DNA from: Papio anubis
Lineage: Eukaryota; Chordata; Mammalia; Primates; Cercopithecidae
Length of the DNA stretch: 64,000 bases
Assembly: GCF_008728515.1 (NCBI RefSeq)
Contig: NC_044996.1
Coordinates: 131,038,923 to 131,102,922, forward strand
Reading direction: 5' to 3'
Shown here piece by piece: positions 1 through 12,205 of this stretch (the first letter of the stretch is position 1; every line of letters starts with the position of its first letter). Under the pieces are notes generated by a model. The model did no database searches. It had not been told where the DNA came from and worked only from the letters and a program-made list of their open reading frames with translations. The position numbers and the translations under genes were made by a program.

Positions 1-1085
1 GCAGGTTTCTTGTATAGGTAAATTGCATGTCATGGGGGTTTGGTGTACAGATTATTTCGCCACCCAGGCAATAAGCATAGTACCCTGTAAGGCAGTTTTT
101 TGATTCTCGTCCTCCTCTTTCCCTCTACCCTCAAGTAGGCCCTAGTGTCTGTTGTTCCCTTCTTTGTGTCCATATATATTCAATGCTTAGCTCCCACTTG
201 TAAGTGAGAACATGCAGCATTTGTACTGCATGTTCAATTGAACAGTACTGTACTATTCTGTACTATTCACTGAACAATATTTTTCTGTTCCTGTGTTAGT
301 TCACTCAGGATAATGCCCTCCAGTTCCAACCATGTTGCTGCAAAGGACATGATCTCATTCTTTTTAATGTCTGTGTAGTATTCCATGGTGTATAGTGCCA
401 GTTTTTTGTTTTTGTTTTTTGAGACAGTCTCACTCTGTCACCCAGGCTGGAGTGGAGTGGCACTATCTCGGCTCACTGCAATCTCCGCCTCCTGGGTTCA
501 AGCAATTCTCCTGAGTAGTTGGGACTACAGGCACGTACCGCCATGCCCAGCTAATTTTTTATACTTTTTAGTAGAGATGGGGTTTCACCATATTGGCCAG
601 GCTGGTCTTGAACTCCTGACCTCGTAATCTGCCCACTTCGGCCTTCCAAAGTGCTGGGATTACGGGTATGACCCACGGCACCCAGCCGCCACATTTTCTT
701 TATCTAGTCTACCACTGATGGACATTTAGGTTGATTCTGTGTCTTTGCTATTGTGAATAGTGCTGCAATGAGCATACATACACGTGCATGTGTCTTTATG
801 GTAGAATGATTTATATTCCTTTGGGTATATATCCAATAATGGGATTGCTGGTTCGAATGGTAATTCTGCTTTGAGTTGTTTGAGAAATTGCCAAACTGCT
901 TCCCACAATGGCTGAACTAATTTACATTCCCTCTAGCAGTGTATAAGCGTTCCCTTTTCTCTGTGACCTCACCAGCATCTATTATTTTTTGACTTTTTAA
1001 TAATAGCCATTCTGACTGGTGTGAGATGGTATCTCATTGTGGTTTTCATTTGCATTTCTTTAATGATTAGAGATGTTGAGCATTA
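1..1085 (-). mobile_element. L1 (L1P-type) 3' end, interrupted by an Alu
   Basis: Antisense of the primate L1 3' end: the typical sequence of the 'CACCCAGG', 'AAGTAGGCCC' and 'GTGAGAACATG' blocks is present, then the ORF2 C-terminal region down to about 1085. It continues beyond the window start. The Alu at 403-688 splits it. Confidence 0.85.
403..688 (-). mobile_element. Alu (AluS-like) inserted in L1
   Basis: Full dimeric Alu, antisense, starting with T-rich tail then GAGACAGTCTCACTCTGTCA and ending CCCAGCC. L1 sequence resumes directly on the other side. Confidence 0.93.
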
Positions 1086-1186
1086 AAAAAAAGAACTGAT
1101 TTCAAAATACAGATAGCCATTATTTTATCAAACATTTACTCTGTGTCAGGTACTGTGGCAAGTATTTTTAATATATTTTATATCTA

Positions 1187-1402
1187 GGGTTGGCAAACTA
1201 CAGCCAAAGGGCCAAATCCAGTCCACCACCTATTTTTGTAAATAAAATTTTATTGAGACACAGCCATGTCCAATTGTTTGCATATTACCTATGGTTGCTT
1301 TTGAGCTATAATGATAGAGTTGAATAGTTGCAACAGAGGCAATGTGGTCTGCAACATTTAAGATAATATCTGGCCCTTTACAGAAAATATTTGCTGACCA
1401 CT
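1187..1402 (+). mobile_element. hAT-Charlie non-autonomous element (MER58/MER33-like)
   Basis: Contains AGGGTTGGCAAACTACAGCC at one end and CTGGCCCTTTACAGAAAATA near the other. This is a medium-length DNA transposon fossil of the hAT superfamily. Subfamily uncertain. Confidence 0.7.
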
Positions 1403-1403
1403 A

Positions 1404-2246
1404 CATTACTCATTCACACAAGAATATTCAGAGATAAACATGGAGTTTCCCATTTTAAAATTAAGGTAACTGAGGGTTATAGGTTACATAACTTAGTAAG
1501 TGGCAAAACTTGGGTTTGATTCTAGATATAATTCCAGAAATCCATGTTTTTATGCTATACTCATGAACAGAAGTAACCAAAATATAAGGCAGGAAAAAAT
1601 AAGAGCCTTACAGAGAAACTGCTATTAGAGTTCAGAAAAGGGGGAGATTATTTTGAGCCTAGAGTGATAACACTTCTGGAGAAGATATTTGAATATAACA
1701 GCAAAAATGGATCTCAGGAATTGTCTGTCCCAGGCCCAAGTCCAAGAAAAGTTAAGAGATCAAGGTCACATGTTTACTTAGAAGCAAAACTGACATTGGA
1801 ACCAGGTTTCCACTTATCCAGCTAAAAGTATGTTGTTAATGACTATGCTGAGCTATTGAATTTGTGTGTGTGTGTGCATGCGCGCGTGTGTGTTTGAATG
1901 TTACAGAATGACAGAATTATTGAAATGAGATTTCATATATTATGCTTAATGGCAATTGAAATGAATAGCCTGTACTTCCTTTATTGAAGCAATCAGGAAC
2001 ACATTTGTGCAGGTGATTACACAATACCATTAACCATGTACCATCCTACCAAATACATTTTTGTTATGGAGAATCACATTTATGAGACCAAGGGGACTTC
2101 TGATACTCTCCACCAACTTTAAAATTCAAATGATAAACAAGAAACCACAAAAGTCAAATATTCATATACATCCTACCCTGCAGAATCAGGCAGCTCTATG
2201 TTAGCAGAGAAATGGAGATGCGAACATGTGCAGCCAGTGGAGGCTT
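1404..2246. other. GLRA2 intron 4, no recognised feature
   Basis: Unique intronic sequence beside the exon 4 donor. It holds only a short (TG)n/(CG)-containing microsatellite at about 1863-1895. Confidence 0.5.
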
Positions 2247-2248
2247 AC

Positions 2249-2472
2249 CTGATACTGTAGAGCACTTTGCCATTTTTCGAAATCCGTAGCAATTTGTTGT
2301 CAGTGGTGACATCGTGGAAGTTGGCACCCTTCTCATTAGCAAAGAACAAATCTGGTTTCCAAATGGAGTCTAGCATAGATGGGTCCAAGTCCAGGGAGTC
2401 ATCTGGGTACTCACTGTACGCCAGCCGTGAATCATTCCACTGTTGTCTCAGAAAGATATTCACTCGGTAGTC
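2249..2472 (-). CDS. GLRA2: GLRA2 exon 4: ligand-binding domain core
   Basis: A 224-nt exon encoding Asp91 to Ile164 and the first two bases of Arg165. The peptide runs from DYRVNIFLRQQWNDSRLAYS through YPDDSLDLDPSMLDSIWKPD to LLRISKNGKVLYSI. Phe97 and Arg99 align with loop-D residues F63/R65 of GlyR alpha-1, which face the glycine/strychnine site. The WKPDLFF segment is the hallmark Cys-loop-receptor WxPD motif. The combination NDSRLAYSEY, FHDVTTDN and ISKNGKV fits alpha-2, and differs from alpha-1 and alpha-3 as I recall them. The acceptor reads TTCTGTAG, with AG at 2474-2473; the donor reads CAG|GTAAGC, with GT at 2248-2247. The next exon (Cys-loop) is outside the window. Confidence 0.97.
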
Positions 2473-2474
2473 CT

Positions 2475-4029
2475 ACAGAAATGCCATGGACAAGTGTTAC
2501 TGATTACCCTGGCATAAGAGTTCTATTTGCATTTCCCTCTCACTCTTCTCCCTAATTGGATACAGCTTTGGTGTCCAAGTAAACCAAACTGTGTATACCT
2601 TGGTCAAAATAAACCATTTAGTTCCATTAGGAGAGGGGACAGAAGGTAGAAAGAAAAAGGAAGATTCAACCAAACCAGAACACCAATAAAACAGGTTGAC
2701 TTGGTTGAATTTTTTAGTGTTTGAATTATTCATTTTGGGATGAGATAATACTAACTCAAGCTGATTTTGCTACAGAAAAAGGTAAACAATGAACACAGAA
2801 ATCAGTCTGTGATGGCAGATTGTCAAATAAAACTGATTTATTTTCCAAATCAGAAATCACATGATCTCTGGTCCCTTTCTGCTCAGATGCTGTGGGCAGA
2901 AGGAAACCCACTGTGTAATTTGAGTAGTGAAAATCTTATAAAACTATGATATGATGGAGCAATATTTTTAAAATTTATCAACATAAACATTAAGATCTTT
3001 CATGTTGATCAAATATTTTCCTTGCAGCTACTTACTTTTGAAATTCTTATTTTATCATTTTCTCTGAATGTGTTGTATCTACACTAGCCAACTTGATGCT
3101 TCATCCAAACAGAGATGTTTCGTGTTCTCAATCGGAACACTGTGGGAGCCTTAGGTAAACCCCTGGCATTCCCATTTGGTCTGGGAATTTTCTTCTGTGC
3201 TAATGAATAGCTTGGGGGCAGTGACTGCTCTCCTGGGGACTTCTACTCAAAGACTTTAGGTTCATTGAAAGTACTACGTCACTTGATAATCTGGACTCCG
3301 ATTGAGGCTTCAACAGTATTCCCTAACCAAGCCAGTCTGTGGCTTCAGAGCTAGTAGTTATCCACTATTGCTACTTGTGACCACAAGTGTGATATATACT
3401 AATTCATTCTTACTCTCTTCCTTTACATTTTTTACCCTTACTTGCTCCATCTCTACATATTTGGCACCTGGATTTTTGGTCATTGTTTACATTACTCTAA
3501 TGGTGACTAACTTGTCCTGGTTTGCCTGAGAACTTCCCAATTTTGGCCCCAAAACTGTCACACCCAGGGAACTTCCTCAGTGTAGGCAAATTGGGATAGT
3601 TGGTCACTCCACTGGGAGTCACTCTACTCTGGAGACAATTTCAGGATGGCAAGTTTGGGCGAATTCCCCTAGGATCAAAAGGGAAAAAAATAATTAAGTT
3701 GTAAAGATCAGGGTGTATGGAAAAAAGCTTCAATACAGTTTTTGGTTTTTTACCTATTTACTAAACTATACAAATTCCCATGACTTTTTTTCAAATACAT
3801 TCATTCTGATGATCAAGTTCATAGAGCATTTTGGAGGCAGCAGCTCTTGGGAAGAGTGCCCAAAGTAGGCCTAATCTCAAGTCTGTGTGAGCTTTAATAT
3901 GAGAAGTTAACCTTGAGTTTGAAGTTATAGGGGGCAGTTACTTTATGATAAATTGAAGCTTTACCATTGCACTGCTAATTTAGAGACCAAGGTCACCTTA
4001 TATATTTGTTTAAAAAAATGTCAGACCTG
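2475..4029. other. GLRA2 intron 3, unique sequence
   Basis: No gene or clear repeat recognised. Short open frames here have no family resemblance. Confidence 0.45.
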
Positions 4030-4332
4030 AGCCAGGTGCTGTGGCTCACGCCTGTAATCCCAGCACTTTGGGAGACTGAAGTGGGTGCATCACCTGAGGT
4101 CAGGAGTTCGAGACCAGACTGGCCAAAATGGTGAAACACCGTCTCCACTAAAAATACAAAAATTAGCCAAGTGTGGTGGTGCATGCCTGTGGACCCAGCT
4201 ACTCGGGAGGCTGAAGTGGGAGAATCGCTTGAATCCGGGAGGCACAGGTTGCAGTGAGCGGAGATTGCACCACTGCACTCCAGCCTGGGCAACAGAGGGA
4301 GACTCCATTTCAAAAAAAAAAAAAAAAAAAAA
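4030..4332 (+). mobile_element. Alu (AluS-like)
   Basis: Full-length Alu in sense orientation with an A-tail to 4332. The flanks carry a target duplication of the type GTCAGACYTG (about 4020-4029 and 4333-4342). Confidence 0.94.
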
Positions 4333-5867
4333 GTCAGACTTGTAATAGATTCTTGATTCTTCCTTAAGAAGTCAGAAATAAGAAATGTAGCAACCTGCTA
4401 TCCCTGATAAGTTAGCATCTTCTTATAACTTGTTTATGCAGCTATAGAATGAAAGGGGACTCATAGTCTTATTTCAGAAGTTATAGCACGACATGCATTC
4501 TAATAAGGGGCTGTCTATCTCCTTAATCTGAGTTCTTCAGGAGTGTGATTTCAGATTGGAGATAAAACAACTCTTCATTCTGCAGAAGAAACCAGCAAAG
4601 CATGTGAAATGTTTGTTTTGGGGAAGGATTTGAGGGACCTAGAATTATATTCTGGAGATGTTCTCTGAGCAGACACATTTTGTACACTTTCAGTTCACCG
4701 TCCTATCTGCTAAATGAGGAGCAGAGTAGGATCTACTTCTGTGTCATGGATAGTGTTCCAGCATCCATATGTCCAAATCACACACTATCTACCTACATCC
4801 TTCCAGGCAGTCATTTGGAAGCTGGGAAGAGAGCATCTTTTCTCTATTTTCTGATGGCCCAAACTTGGGGGAAAGCTATATACAGACGGTAGTATGAAAG
4901 CACCCTTGACCCTTACTGACATTACTAAAATTCTCAAACTCTGCCTTTATATAAGGAAACAGGGGTTGCAAATATACTCCCCATCCTGTAAATTCACTTG
5001 CCATCAGAAACTAAAGAAAAGAGAAAAATAAAAGAAAATGGTAAACTCGCATTTCAAAAACAGAATATAACCTATCTTATCATTTTCTCCTTATTAGTCA
5101 TCTAAGTCTTTGGGACACACAAAATTTGTTCCACTGAATACTCTTAATGCTAGGGCAACTAGCAATGACCACTGACAGATTTTTGTGTCTCTTAATGAAC
5201 AAAAATGCATTTTTGAATAATATATCCATAAAAATAATGATACATAAAAATATTCCTTAGAGTAACACAAATGTGTTGTCCTGTGAGTACATATCTCTGA
5301 CACTAACATATCAGAGTGATCATTGGTATTAGGTCTGTAAGCAGGCCTATACTTTGTGGGCAGGCAATACCTACAATAAATTAGTGGGACTTCATTAACC
5401 ATAGGAAGGGCAGACTGGATAGCAACAGAGAAAGCCATGTTGAGTTCTTTAAATACATAATCATTGCCTTTTATTTGGAAACAAATACCCCAAACTAAAA
5501 CTTTTAATAATGCTCTTTGGATAGTGGGGTGAGAGTGAAGTGTAAGGGAAGAGAGGAAAGTCAACAGATTTAGAAACTCAAAATTCTGAGGCATTCTTGG
5601 ACATAGTTTATTCTGGAAAATGTAGAGAAATCAAAACTATTACCCCAGAAAATAGCACCAATCAATGTCCTCAATGACCTCATCACTGTGCATAAAGCTA
5701 AGGATTCTGACTCCAACTAAAGACAGTTCAGGGAAGAATCTGTTTCTGTTTAATTTTTTTGACCAATTTTTCTGAGTCAAATTTTGTGAAACTATCAGTA
5801 AATTTATGGATGGTGAAATCGTAGGGGTATGGTAAAGAAAACTTGGGCTGTGATGACACTTTGGGTG
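4333..5867. other. GLRA2 intron 3, unique sequence
   Basis: AT-rich, no feature recognised. A 166-codon open frame on the minus strand (5094-5594) shows no family motif and I treat it as chance. Confidence 0.4.
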
Positions 5868-6226
5868 TGCAATGGACTGAATGTTTGTATCCTCTCAAAA
5901 TTCATACGTTGAAATTCTAACCTCCAATGTGATCGTATTAGAGGGTAGAAGCGGGGCCTTTGGGTGGTGATGAGGTTGTGAGGGTAGAGCAGTATGAAAG
6001 GGATTACTGCCCTTATATAAGGGACTCCAGATAATTTTCTTTCTACCATGTGAGAATACCAGAGGAATTCAGCAGTCTGTAACCCAAATAGAGTTCTCAT
6101 CAGAACCTGACCATGCTAGTACCCTGATCTCACACTTCCAGCCTCCAGAACTGTTAGAAATAAATTTCTGTTGTTTATAAGCCAACCAATCTATACTTTG
6201 TTATCACAGCCTGAGCTAATTAAGAC
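5868..6226 (+). mobile_element. ERVL-MaLR solo LTR (MST/MLT1-like)
   Basis: Typical MaLR LTR blocks: GACTGAATGTTTGTATCC near the start, GCGGGGCCTTTGGG, then CCAGCCTCCAGAACTG followed by AATAAATTTCTGTTGTTTAT. No internal retroviral genes are attached. Confidence 0.75.
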
Positions 6227-6347
6227 TGGTTTACCGGGTGGAGTCCCAGGCAGGGCCTCAATTATCTTGGAAGATAAGGCCCTTTCTTGTTGGAGCAATT
6301 CTCACATTCTTATTATGCATCCACTTAAATACTGATGCCCTAAATCT

Positions 6348-6633
6348 GGGGCTGGCAACCTATGGCCTGTGGCCCAAATTTGGCTTCAGCCTGTTTTTGT
6401 AAATAAAGCTTTATTGGTACACAACCACACCTATTTGCTAACTTGGGCCTTGGCCTGTTTTTGTAAGTAAAGCTTTATTGGTGCACCACCACAACTATTT
6501 GCTTACTATTGTTTATGGCTGCTTTCATGCCAAAAGGGCAGAATCACATAGTTGTGACAGAGACTATCTGGCTCTTAAAGTCTTAAGTATACTGTCTGGC
6601 CTTTTACAGAAAAAATTTGCCATTCCCTACCCT
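6348..6633 (+). mobile_element. hAT-Charlie element (MER58/MER33-like) with internal duplication
   Basis: Same family as 1187-1402. A 51-bp core (6390-6440) is repeated at 6454-6504 with few differences, giving a 64-bp period. Confidence 0.65.
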
Positions 6634-7897
6634 AGGTGGCCTGAGGATTTCTTCTTTGACAAGCATGATAGAGTTCCAAAAAATATTTTCTGTAGTTTTT
6701 CACCAAAGCCAAAATTGAATAAAACAAAAAATATTTTTAAAGCAAATGAAGTTTGTCATTATATCAAAGCTAAGAAGTAAAACAAAAGAAGCACAATATA
6801 CATCAGTCTTCTAACCATGCAATTCAATCCGTATTATACAGCAGAATAGACAGGCTGTGTATGTTACCCTTGAGCAACAGTTTCCAAATTTTCTGATAAG
6901 AAGCATGACAAAGGTCACTAAATAAGTGACCAGGAAGTACCTGAGCATCTCATTTATTAAACTTTTAGTAGCTGTTCAATATAGGAGAAAACAAGGATAT
7001 CCATAGCTTCCATTTTAATCTCTTTAAATGTTTAGCTTTTTTTGCAGTAATGAACATCGAAAAGGTACACATTTACATTTTTGATTGAGAATACGATGCA
7101 ATGAGGAGATTTAATCAAAGCAACATGGGAGTCTAATTAATGCAATCAGCATTAGGTCGCGCAAATATTTTCATTGAATGCCATCGTGTAAAGCTGGTGA
7201 CAGTGATTTGGGCTACTGGAAGCTTTGCCCCCTCTCTTATTACGATAAAGCCAAGAGGGGAGAGACAGAAACTGAATGTCAACCCGGGAATTAATACACT
7301 CTTTCTATGTTTAGCTTTTCTTATGAGTCATTTAATAACCCTATCAAAACTATCCTATTTAGGTAAATTTTTAAATTCACTACATCCTGTCAAAGTCTCA
7401 CAAGTCTCATTTCTGGGTAATAATGTTTCAGAATAATATCAAAATGGGTAGTGGAGTTGAATTATGTCTCATTTTGCCAGTGGGAAAAAAGTGGTAAAGG
7501 TAAATTAATTCTTCCTAACATGAAGGACACCACAAAGTACAGTAATTTATTAAACATGATGTTAGTTGCCAAAAAGAGAAAATTCATATAAACAAGGAAA
7601 CTTTTTAAAATTTCTCAATGGCATTATGCTTATTATTTTTAGGACATCAGGCACCATAATACTTAGTCAAACTCAATTACACTTGATTTTGGTTTTATCA
7701 AATGAATGGTTGTAAACTTTACATAGTCATGCAAATTAGACCCAGCCAATTGATTTAGGACTTAAAGTAAATAATATGGGGACCAAGAAAATATCTCACC
7801 CAAATGCAACCTCCATGCTGTAGCCTAGAACTCTTAATGATCCAATAGGCTATGTCACAGGTAACATGACCATGATATTTATGAAGAGTGTTTAGAA
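6634..7897. other. GLRA2 intron 3, unique sequence with a possible conserved block
   Basis: No repeat recognised. The part around 7080-7300 keeps several CpGs and homeodomain-type TAATTAAT motifs, and could be a regulatory element (see findings). Confidence 0.35.
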
Positions 7898-8172
7898 GTC
7901 CGGGTGTAGTAGTTAATGCCTGTAATGCTGGTGCTTTGGGAGGCTGAGGCAGGAGGATTGCTTGAGGCCAGGAATTTGAGACCAGCCTGGGCAATATAGT
8001 GAGATCTCATTGCCACATTTATTTTTTTTTTTAATTAACCAGATGTGGTGATGCACACCTGTAGTCCTAGCTACTTGGGAGGCTGAGGCAGGAGTATCGT
8101 TTGAGCCCAGGAGTTTGAAGTTTCAGTGTGCCATGATCTGCACTCCAACCTTGGCAGAAGAGTGAGATCCTG
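7898..8172 (+). mobile_element. Alu (AluJ-like), old
   Basis: Diverged Alu dimer in sense orientation with a T-rich middle linker. Its end is cut by the next Alu. Confidence 0.85.
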
Positions 8173-8462
8173 TGGTGGCTCACTCCTGTAATTCCAGCAC
8201 TTTGGGAGGCCGAGGCGGGCAAATCACCTGAGGTCAAGAGTTCAAGACCAGACTGGCCAAGATAGTAAAACCCTGTCTCTACCAAAATACAAAAGTTAGC
8301 CGGGCATGGTGGTGTGCGCCTGTAATCCCAGCTACTTGGGAGGCTGAGGTGGAAGAATCGCTTGAACCCGGGAGGTGGAGGTTGCAGTGAGCCGAGATCG
8401 TGCCACTGCACTCTAGCCTGGGTGACAGAGAGACTCCATCTCAAAAAAAAAAAAAAAAAAAA
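8173..8462 (+). mobile_element. Alu (AluS-like) joined to the preceding AluJ
   Basis: Starts GGTGGCTCACTCCTG directly at the end of the older Alu and ends in an A-tail to 8462. Confidence 0.92.
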
Positions 8463-8659
8463 TTAAAGGCACTGTAGATTTTATAGTATCTGAAATCTTT
8501 TTCACATATATGAAACATGTTTACTCATACTCTATAATGAGCTTCTAATTAGCTTTAAGTTTACAGTTTTTTGTTTGTTTGTTTGTTTTTTGTTTTTGGA
8601 AAAGGCATGCATATGGTATAATTGTCATGGACTTGGAACTACTTTCTCTTGCCAACAAA

Positions 8660-8660
<1 letters not shown>

Positions 8661-8692
<32 letters not shown>
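8661..8692. repeat. (TG)n microsatellite
   Basis: About 15 TG units. Confidence 0.95.
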
Positions 8693-8694
<2 letters not shown>

Positions 8695-9127
8695 TTTTCT
8701 AAGTTCAGCCCTTTGGAATATATCTTAAATGTGGCATCAAAGGGAGGCTCAACTATCTTAAAAATTCCATTTCATGTAAAAACCTGGTGATACTATTACA
8801 TCTCTCAAACTTTGAAATTTGTACTTCTGAAGCATTGGAGATGCACCTATTTAAATATCCATAACTATGCATCATGTTTATTGTGGATAATTCTACAGAA
8901 AACCATTAAAACATCAAATGTTTTAAAAATTTCTCTGGCATGATGGATATAAGATTATTGAATATTGAGTAATGAACACTTGTCAAATGACTTTACAAAA
9001 TAAAGTAGTATAAAGTATTGCTTTTCAGAGGCAAGCAAAGTTGGAAATTGGCACTCAGTAAATGTCTCACAAATATGCCACAGTGCACTTCAATCCCACG
9101 TCCCCATTCCTTCACACGATGGCTTCA

Positions 9128-9250
<123 letters not shown>

Positions 9251-9304
9251 TCACGGCATAATTGAGTCATGTCTTTCTCTTGCCAGTGGCATTGCAGGAC
9301 TTAC

Positions 9305-9372
9305 CATGGTCGTTTCTGTGACTGATCCAAAACTGTTGATAAAAATATTGCAAGTAACGTTTACTGGAGGAC
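9305..9372 (-). CDS. GLRA2: GLRA2 alternative exon 3A (Val58/Thr59 isoform)
   Basis: A 68-nt exon encoding [20 protein letters not shown] then TM, with the first Gly codon shared with exon 2. The N-V-T sequon (precursor Asn72) is the conserved N-glycosylation site. The acceptor reads TTCTGCAG, with AG at 9374-9373; the donor reads ATG|GTAAGT at 9304-9303. The residues Val and Thr at mature positions 58/59 define the alpha-2A isoform (established from the known alpha-2A/2B difference). This exon lies upstream of 3B in the transcript, only 91 nt away. The two exons differ at 13 of 68 bases, which shows an old tandem duplication. Established: neuronal Nova proteins promote use of 3A. The length is not a multiple of three, so 3A and 3B cannot both be kept in frame. 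Confidence 0.95.
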
Positions 9373-9374
9373 CT

Positions 9375-11609
9375 GCAGAATGCAATGAGAATATTGCAAT
9401 AGACGTTGAAGCAAAAATACACCTCCATTAACATCTGTGCAATTGGCTAGAGATTTGAATAAAATTAAAATCATGGTGAGATTGAAAAAAAAACTTTTAC
9501 CCAGAGGTGCATAATGAAAACATTCCCACTTGTATTTTGGATAATGGCTGTTAAGCAATGGCAGCTTACCCTGAAGCGTTTTGGATTTGGAAAATATAAG
9601 CTGAAAACTACTGAACTGAATTCACTATCATAAGTTTCTATTAAAATAGCCTTTTGGGTGGTGGCTTTTTTATTTTTGACCTTAGGATCATCAACATTGT
9701 AGACATCAACAGCGGTTGCCTCATAGTGATGAAATAGCCTGGTCATGAGGTCAAAATGGAGCTGCATTTTGAGTTATGGATGAGTCAGAAACATCCACCT
9801 CCTTTTGTATGACATTCTTTAAATCAGCAAGTTACTTTGATTTTCTTGACACCTCTGAATTTACGCCACTCCTTCTTTATATTCTCTGACCACCAATGAA
9901 AAATGATGTACAGAAATATAACAAATAAAATTAACTTATTTTAAGACATCAACACAAACAGAAATGTCAATTTATGTCCACATTGTTACCTTAGTAAATA
10001 TGGTGTAAAGCAAGGATTATTGCATCCTAGATGTGCTTTGAACAAAATAAGAGTCCATTTTTATCTCCAGAGATCCAGTGACTAGCCTGACTGCAGCTCT
10101 CTTTTTCTCTTACCTTTTGTCAGTAAGTAAATCACTGTCTAATGATTCCCTGCTTAACATTTTGCTGGGGAAGATGTTTATTGCCTTTGTGGAAATTTCC
10201 CCTAATGCTTTCTGAGCTAATATTGCCATGAACTATCTATTTATTTGCTGCCTTCTCCTGTAGAAATGTGTCTCTCTTTATGTGACAAAGGATCAGCAGC
10301 CCAGTGCAAGAAACACCCTAGTTGGCTCAGTACCCAACAAATCCGTAGGATCTGAAAGAAGAGGAATTTGGCTTGAGGCCTCCCTCAAAGGCTGGTAGTG
10401 AAAATACAAGTTATGGCTGCACTTAAACGCTGCATTTTTAAACTCCTTCAGAAGTCCATGTCGGGTTCTAGAAATGAGGAAATTTGGTGTACAATGGCTA
10501 ATTTAACTCCCCAGGCAAAATTTTTTGGTAAAAGAAGGAGCAAGGTGTTTTGGTAAAAGAGATGTGTTGTTATTCTTTGAAACATCACTAGTTTTTCTGT
10601 TTTTAATGAAACAGTAATTGTGATTTCTTTTATATGTGTGTTTGCTCATATCTGTGTAATCTTCTGCAGTGGGGATATGAAAAGATAGGTACTGAGTTCT
10701 ATGACCCTTGAAAAACACCTTATAACCCTCAGAACTCTCTTTTCCTAATGAAAGTACAAGTGTGTTCTTATGCATACTTTTGTATAACAGGATTTATACT
10801 TAAAATAGTTTGGATACTTATTACTAATGAATTTTGATAGACGCAAACCAGGACTATCAGTGTGTTTTTCTCTTCTTTCGCCTCTTTAACTCATTCATTT
10901 GAGAGGGCCCCTTATAGCCCTCCTTAAGTCTACCTTTTGAAATGTAATTGTGATTTTTTAAAAAAATATTTGCAGGCACAGAATCACAGGCACCATCATA
11001 TTACCAAAACAGTTTTCAGTAGACATCTTTGAAATGCTCCAAGTATTTTTAATTTGTCCCTGCCCCTCTTATGTCAGCATCTGCCATGATGAATTCTTCT
11101 CCATGGTCACCTTCTACTCTGCTTGATTTTTTCTTTTTTGATTGCTCAAAATAAAACAAAGCAAAATAGATACTTTCTCCTCTTTCTTGGCTATAAAATT
11201 CCATTTTGTAACACACATTTTTTTCTGCTAATAAGAAATAAATGAGACAAGGCAGAGGCAAGTCACAAGAAATTATATATGGTTGCTTTTCCCCTTTCTT
11301 TCCACAATGAAATATTTCCTTTGAGATCTTCCAGTTCAAGGTGGAAAACTTTCCTGAATTCTTATATGCAAGATAGACCAAAAACACGAATGATGGGAAG
11401 AATAAACAGGAAAAAGAGAAATGTCATTTAAAAGCAGAAATTTGAAAATTTAAACATTGGTTGTCTTGTACACTTTCTGCTTGTCTAGCCTACCTAACTG
11501 GCTTGGAAGCATTTAGAAAGCTGGGTCATACCATTATATATTTGTTTTTATCTTTCCTGGTAAGTGGCTTTATGAGTATGTTGCTGGAAGTCAAAGTAAT
11601 TTTTAAGTT
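9375..11609. other. GLRA2 intron 2, unique sequence upstream of exon 3A
   Basis: No repeat recognised. On the minus strand isolated UCAU motifs occur near exon 3A (about 9384-9388 and 9512-9516), with a pair at about 9893-9904. These are candidate Nova sites. Confidence 0.4.
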
Positions 11610-11810
11610 ACCATATATTGCTGCACTGTGCTAAGTGCATTTAAAAAAATTATCTAGTATAATCCTCACAAAAGAAGAATCTGTTTATTGCTCTAGTAAA
11701 TGTTTACAGATGAGGAAACATGGTGTTAGAGAGGTTAAATTGCTTGAAGTCACATCACAGTAATTAGAAAAGCTGAGACTCAGTGTCTCATCATTCTGAT
11801 TCCAAAAACC
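11610..11810 (+). mobile_element. MIR SINE fossil
   Basis: Shows the MIR pattern: 'CACTGTGCTAAGTGC', 'CAGATGAGGAAAC', 'GTTAAATTGCTTGAAGTCAC' and a terminal 'TTCTGATTCC'. Confidence 0.75.
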
Positions 11811-12039
11811 TAAACTTTCAACCATTTTGTTGCACTTCCCTCATTTCATAATATCCTGTTGCCCTCCTGATCTGCTAACCATGGTATTTTACATTGGTTT
11901 GTGCCTTTCTTAATCCTTTACATCTGACTTTTTCAATTTTGGGCATTTTGTTTCAAGGTTCATTTTCATTTCTATATAAAACCTTAGAAAGAAAAAATGT
12001 TTTTTGATGAGGGATTAGCACATGCATATACTAAGAATT

Positions 12040-12205
12040 GACATATATTTGAACCTTGCTGTGTGCCAGTGAATGCCTTATTTCATTCTTCAATAATTAT
12101 TATTACCTTCATTTCTCAGATGAGAAAAATTGAGGCATAAAGATCATTAATTTTCCCAAGGTCACAGAGTTTATACGAGGCAGAAATTGCCTAACTTTAA
12201 GGACA
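12040..12205 (+). mobile_element. MIR SINE fossil
   Basis: Contains 'CTCAGATGAGAAAAATTGAGG' style core split by divergence, then CCCAAGGTCACAGAG. Confidence 0.7.

Noticed and set aside
2267..2470. Plus-strand frame opposite GLRA2 exon 4
   Set aside because: Shadow of the conserved coding exon on the other strand.
5094..5594. 166-codon minus-strand open frame in intron 3
   Set aside because: No family motif, AT-driven composition, and no splice or promoter context. Treated as chance.
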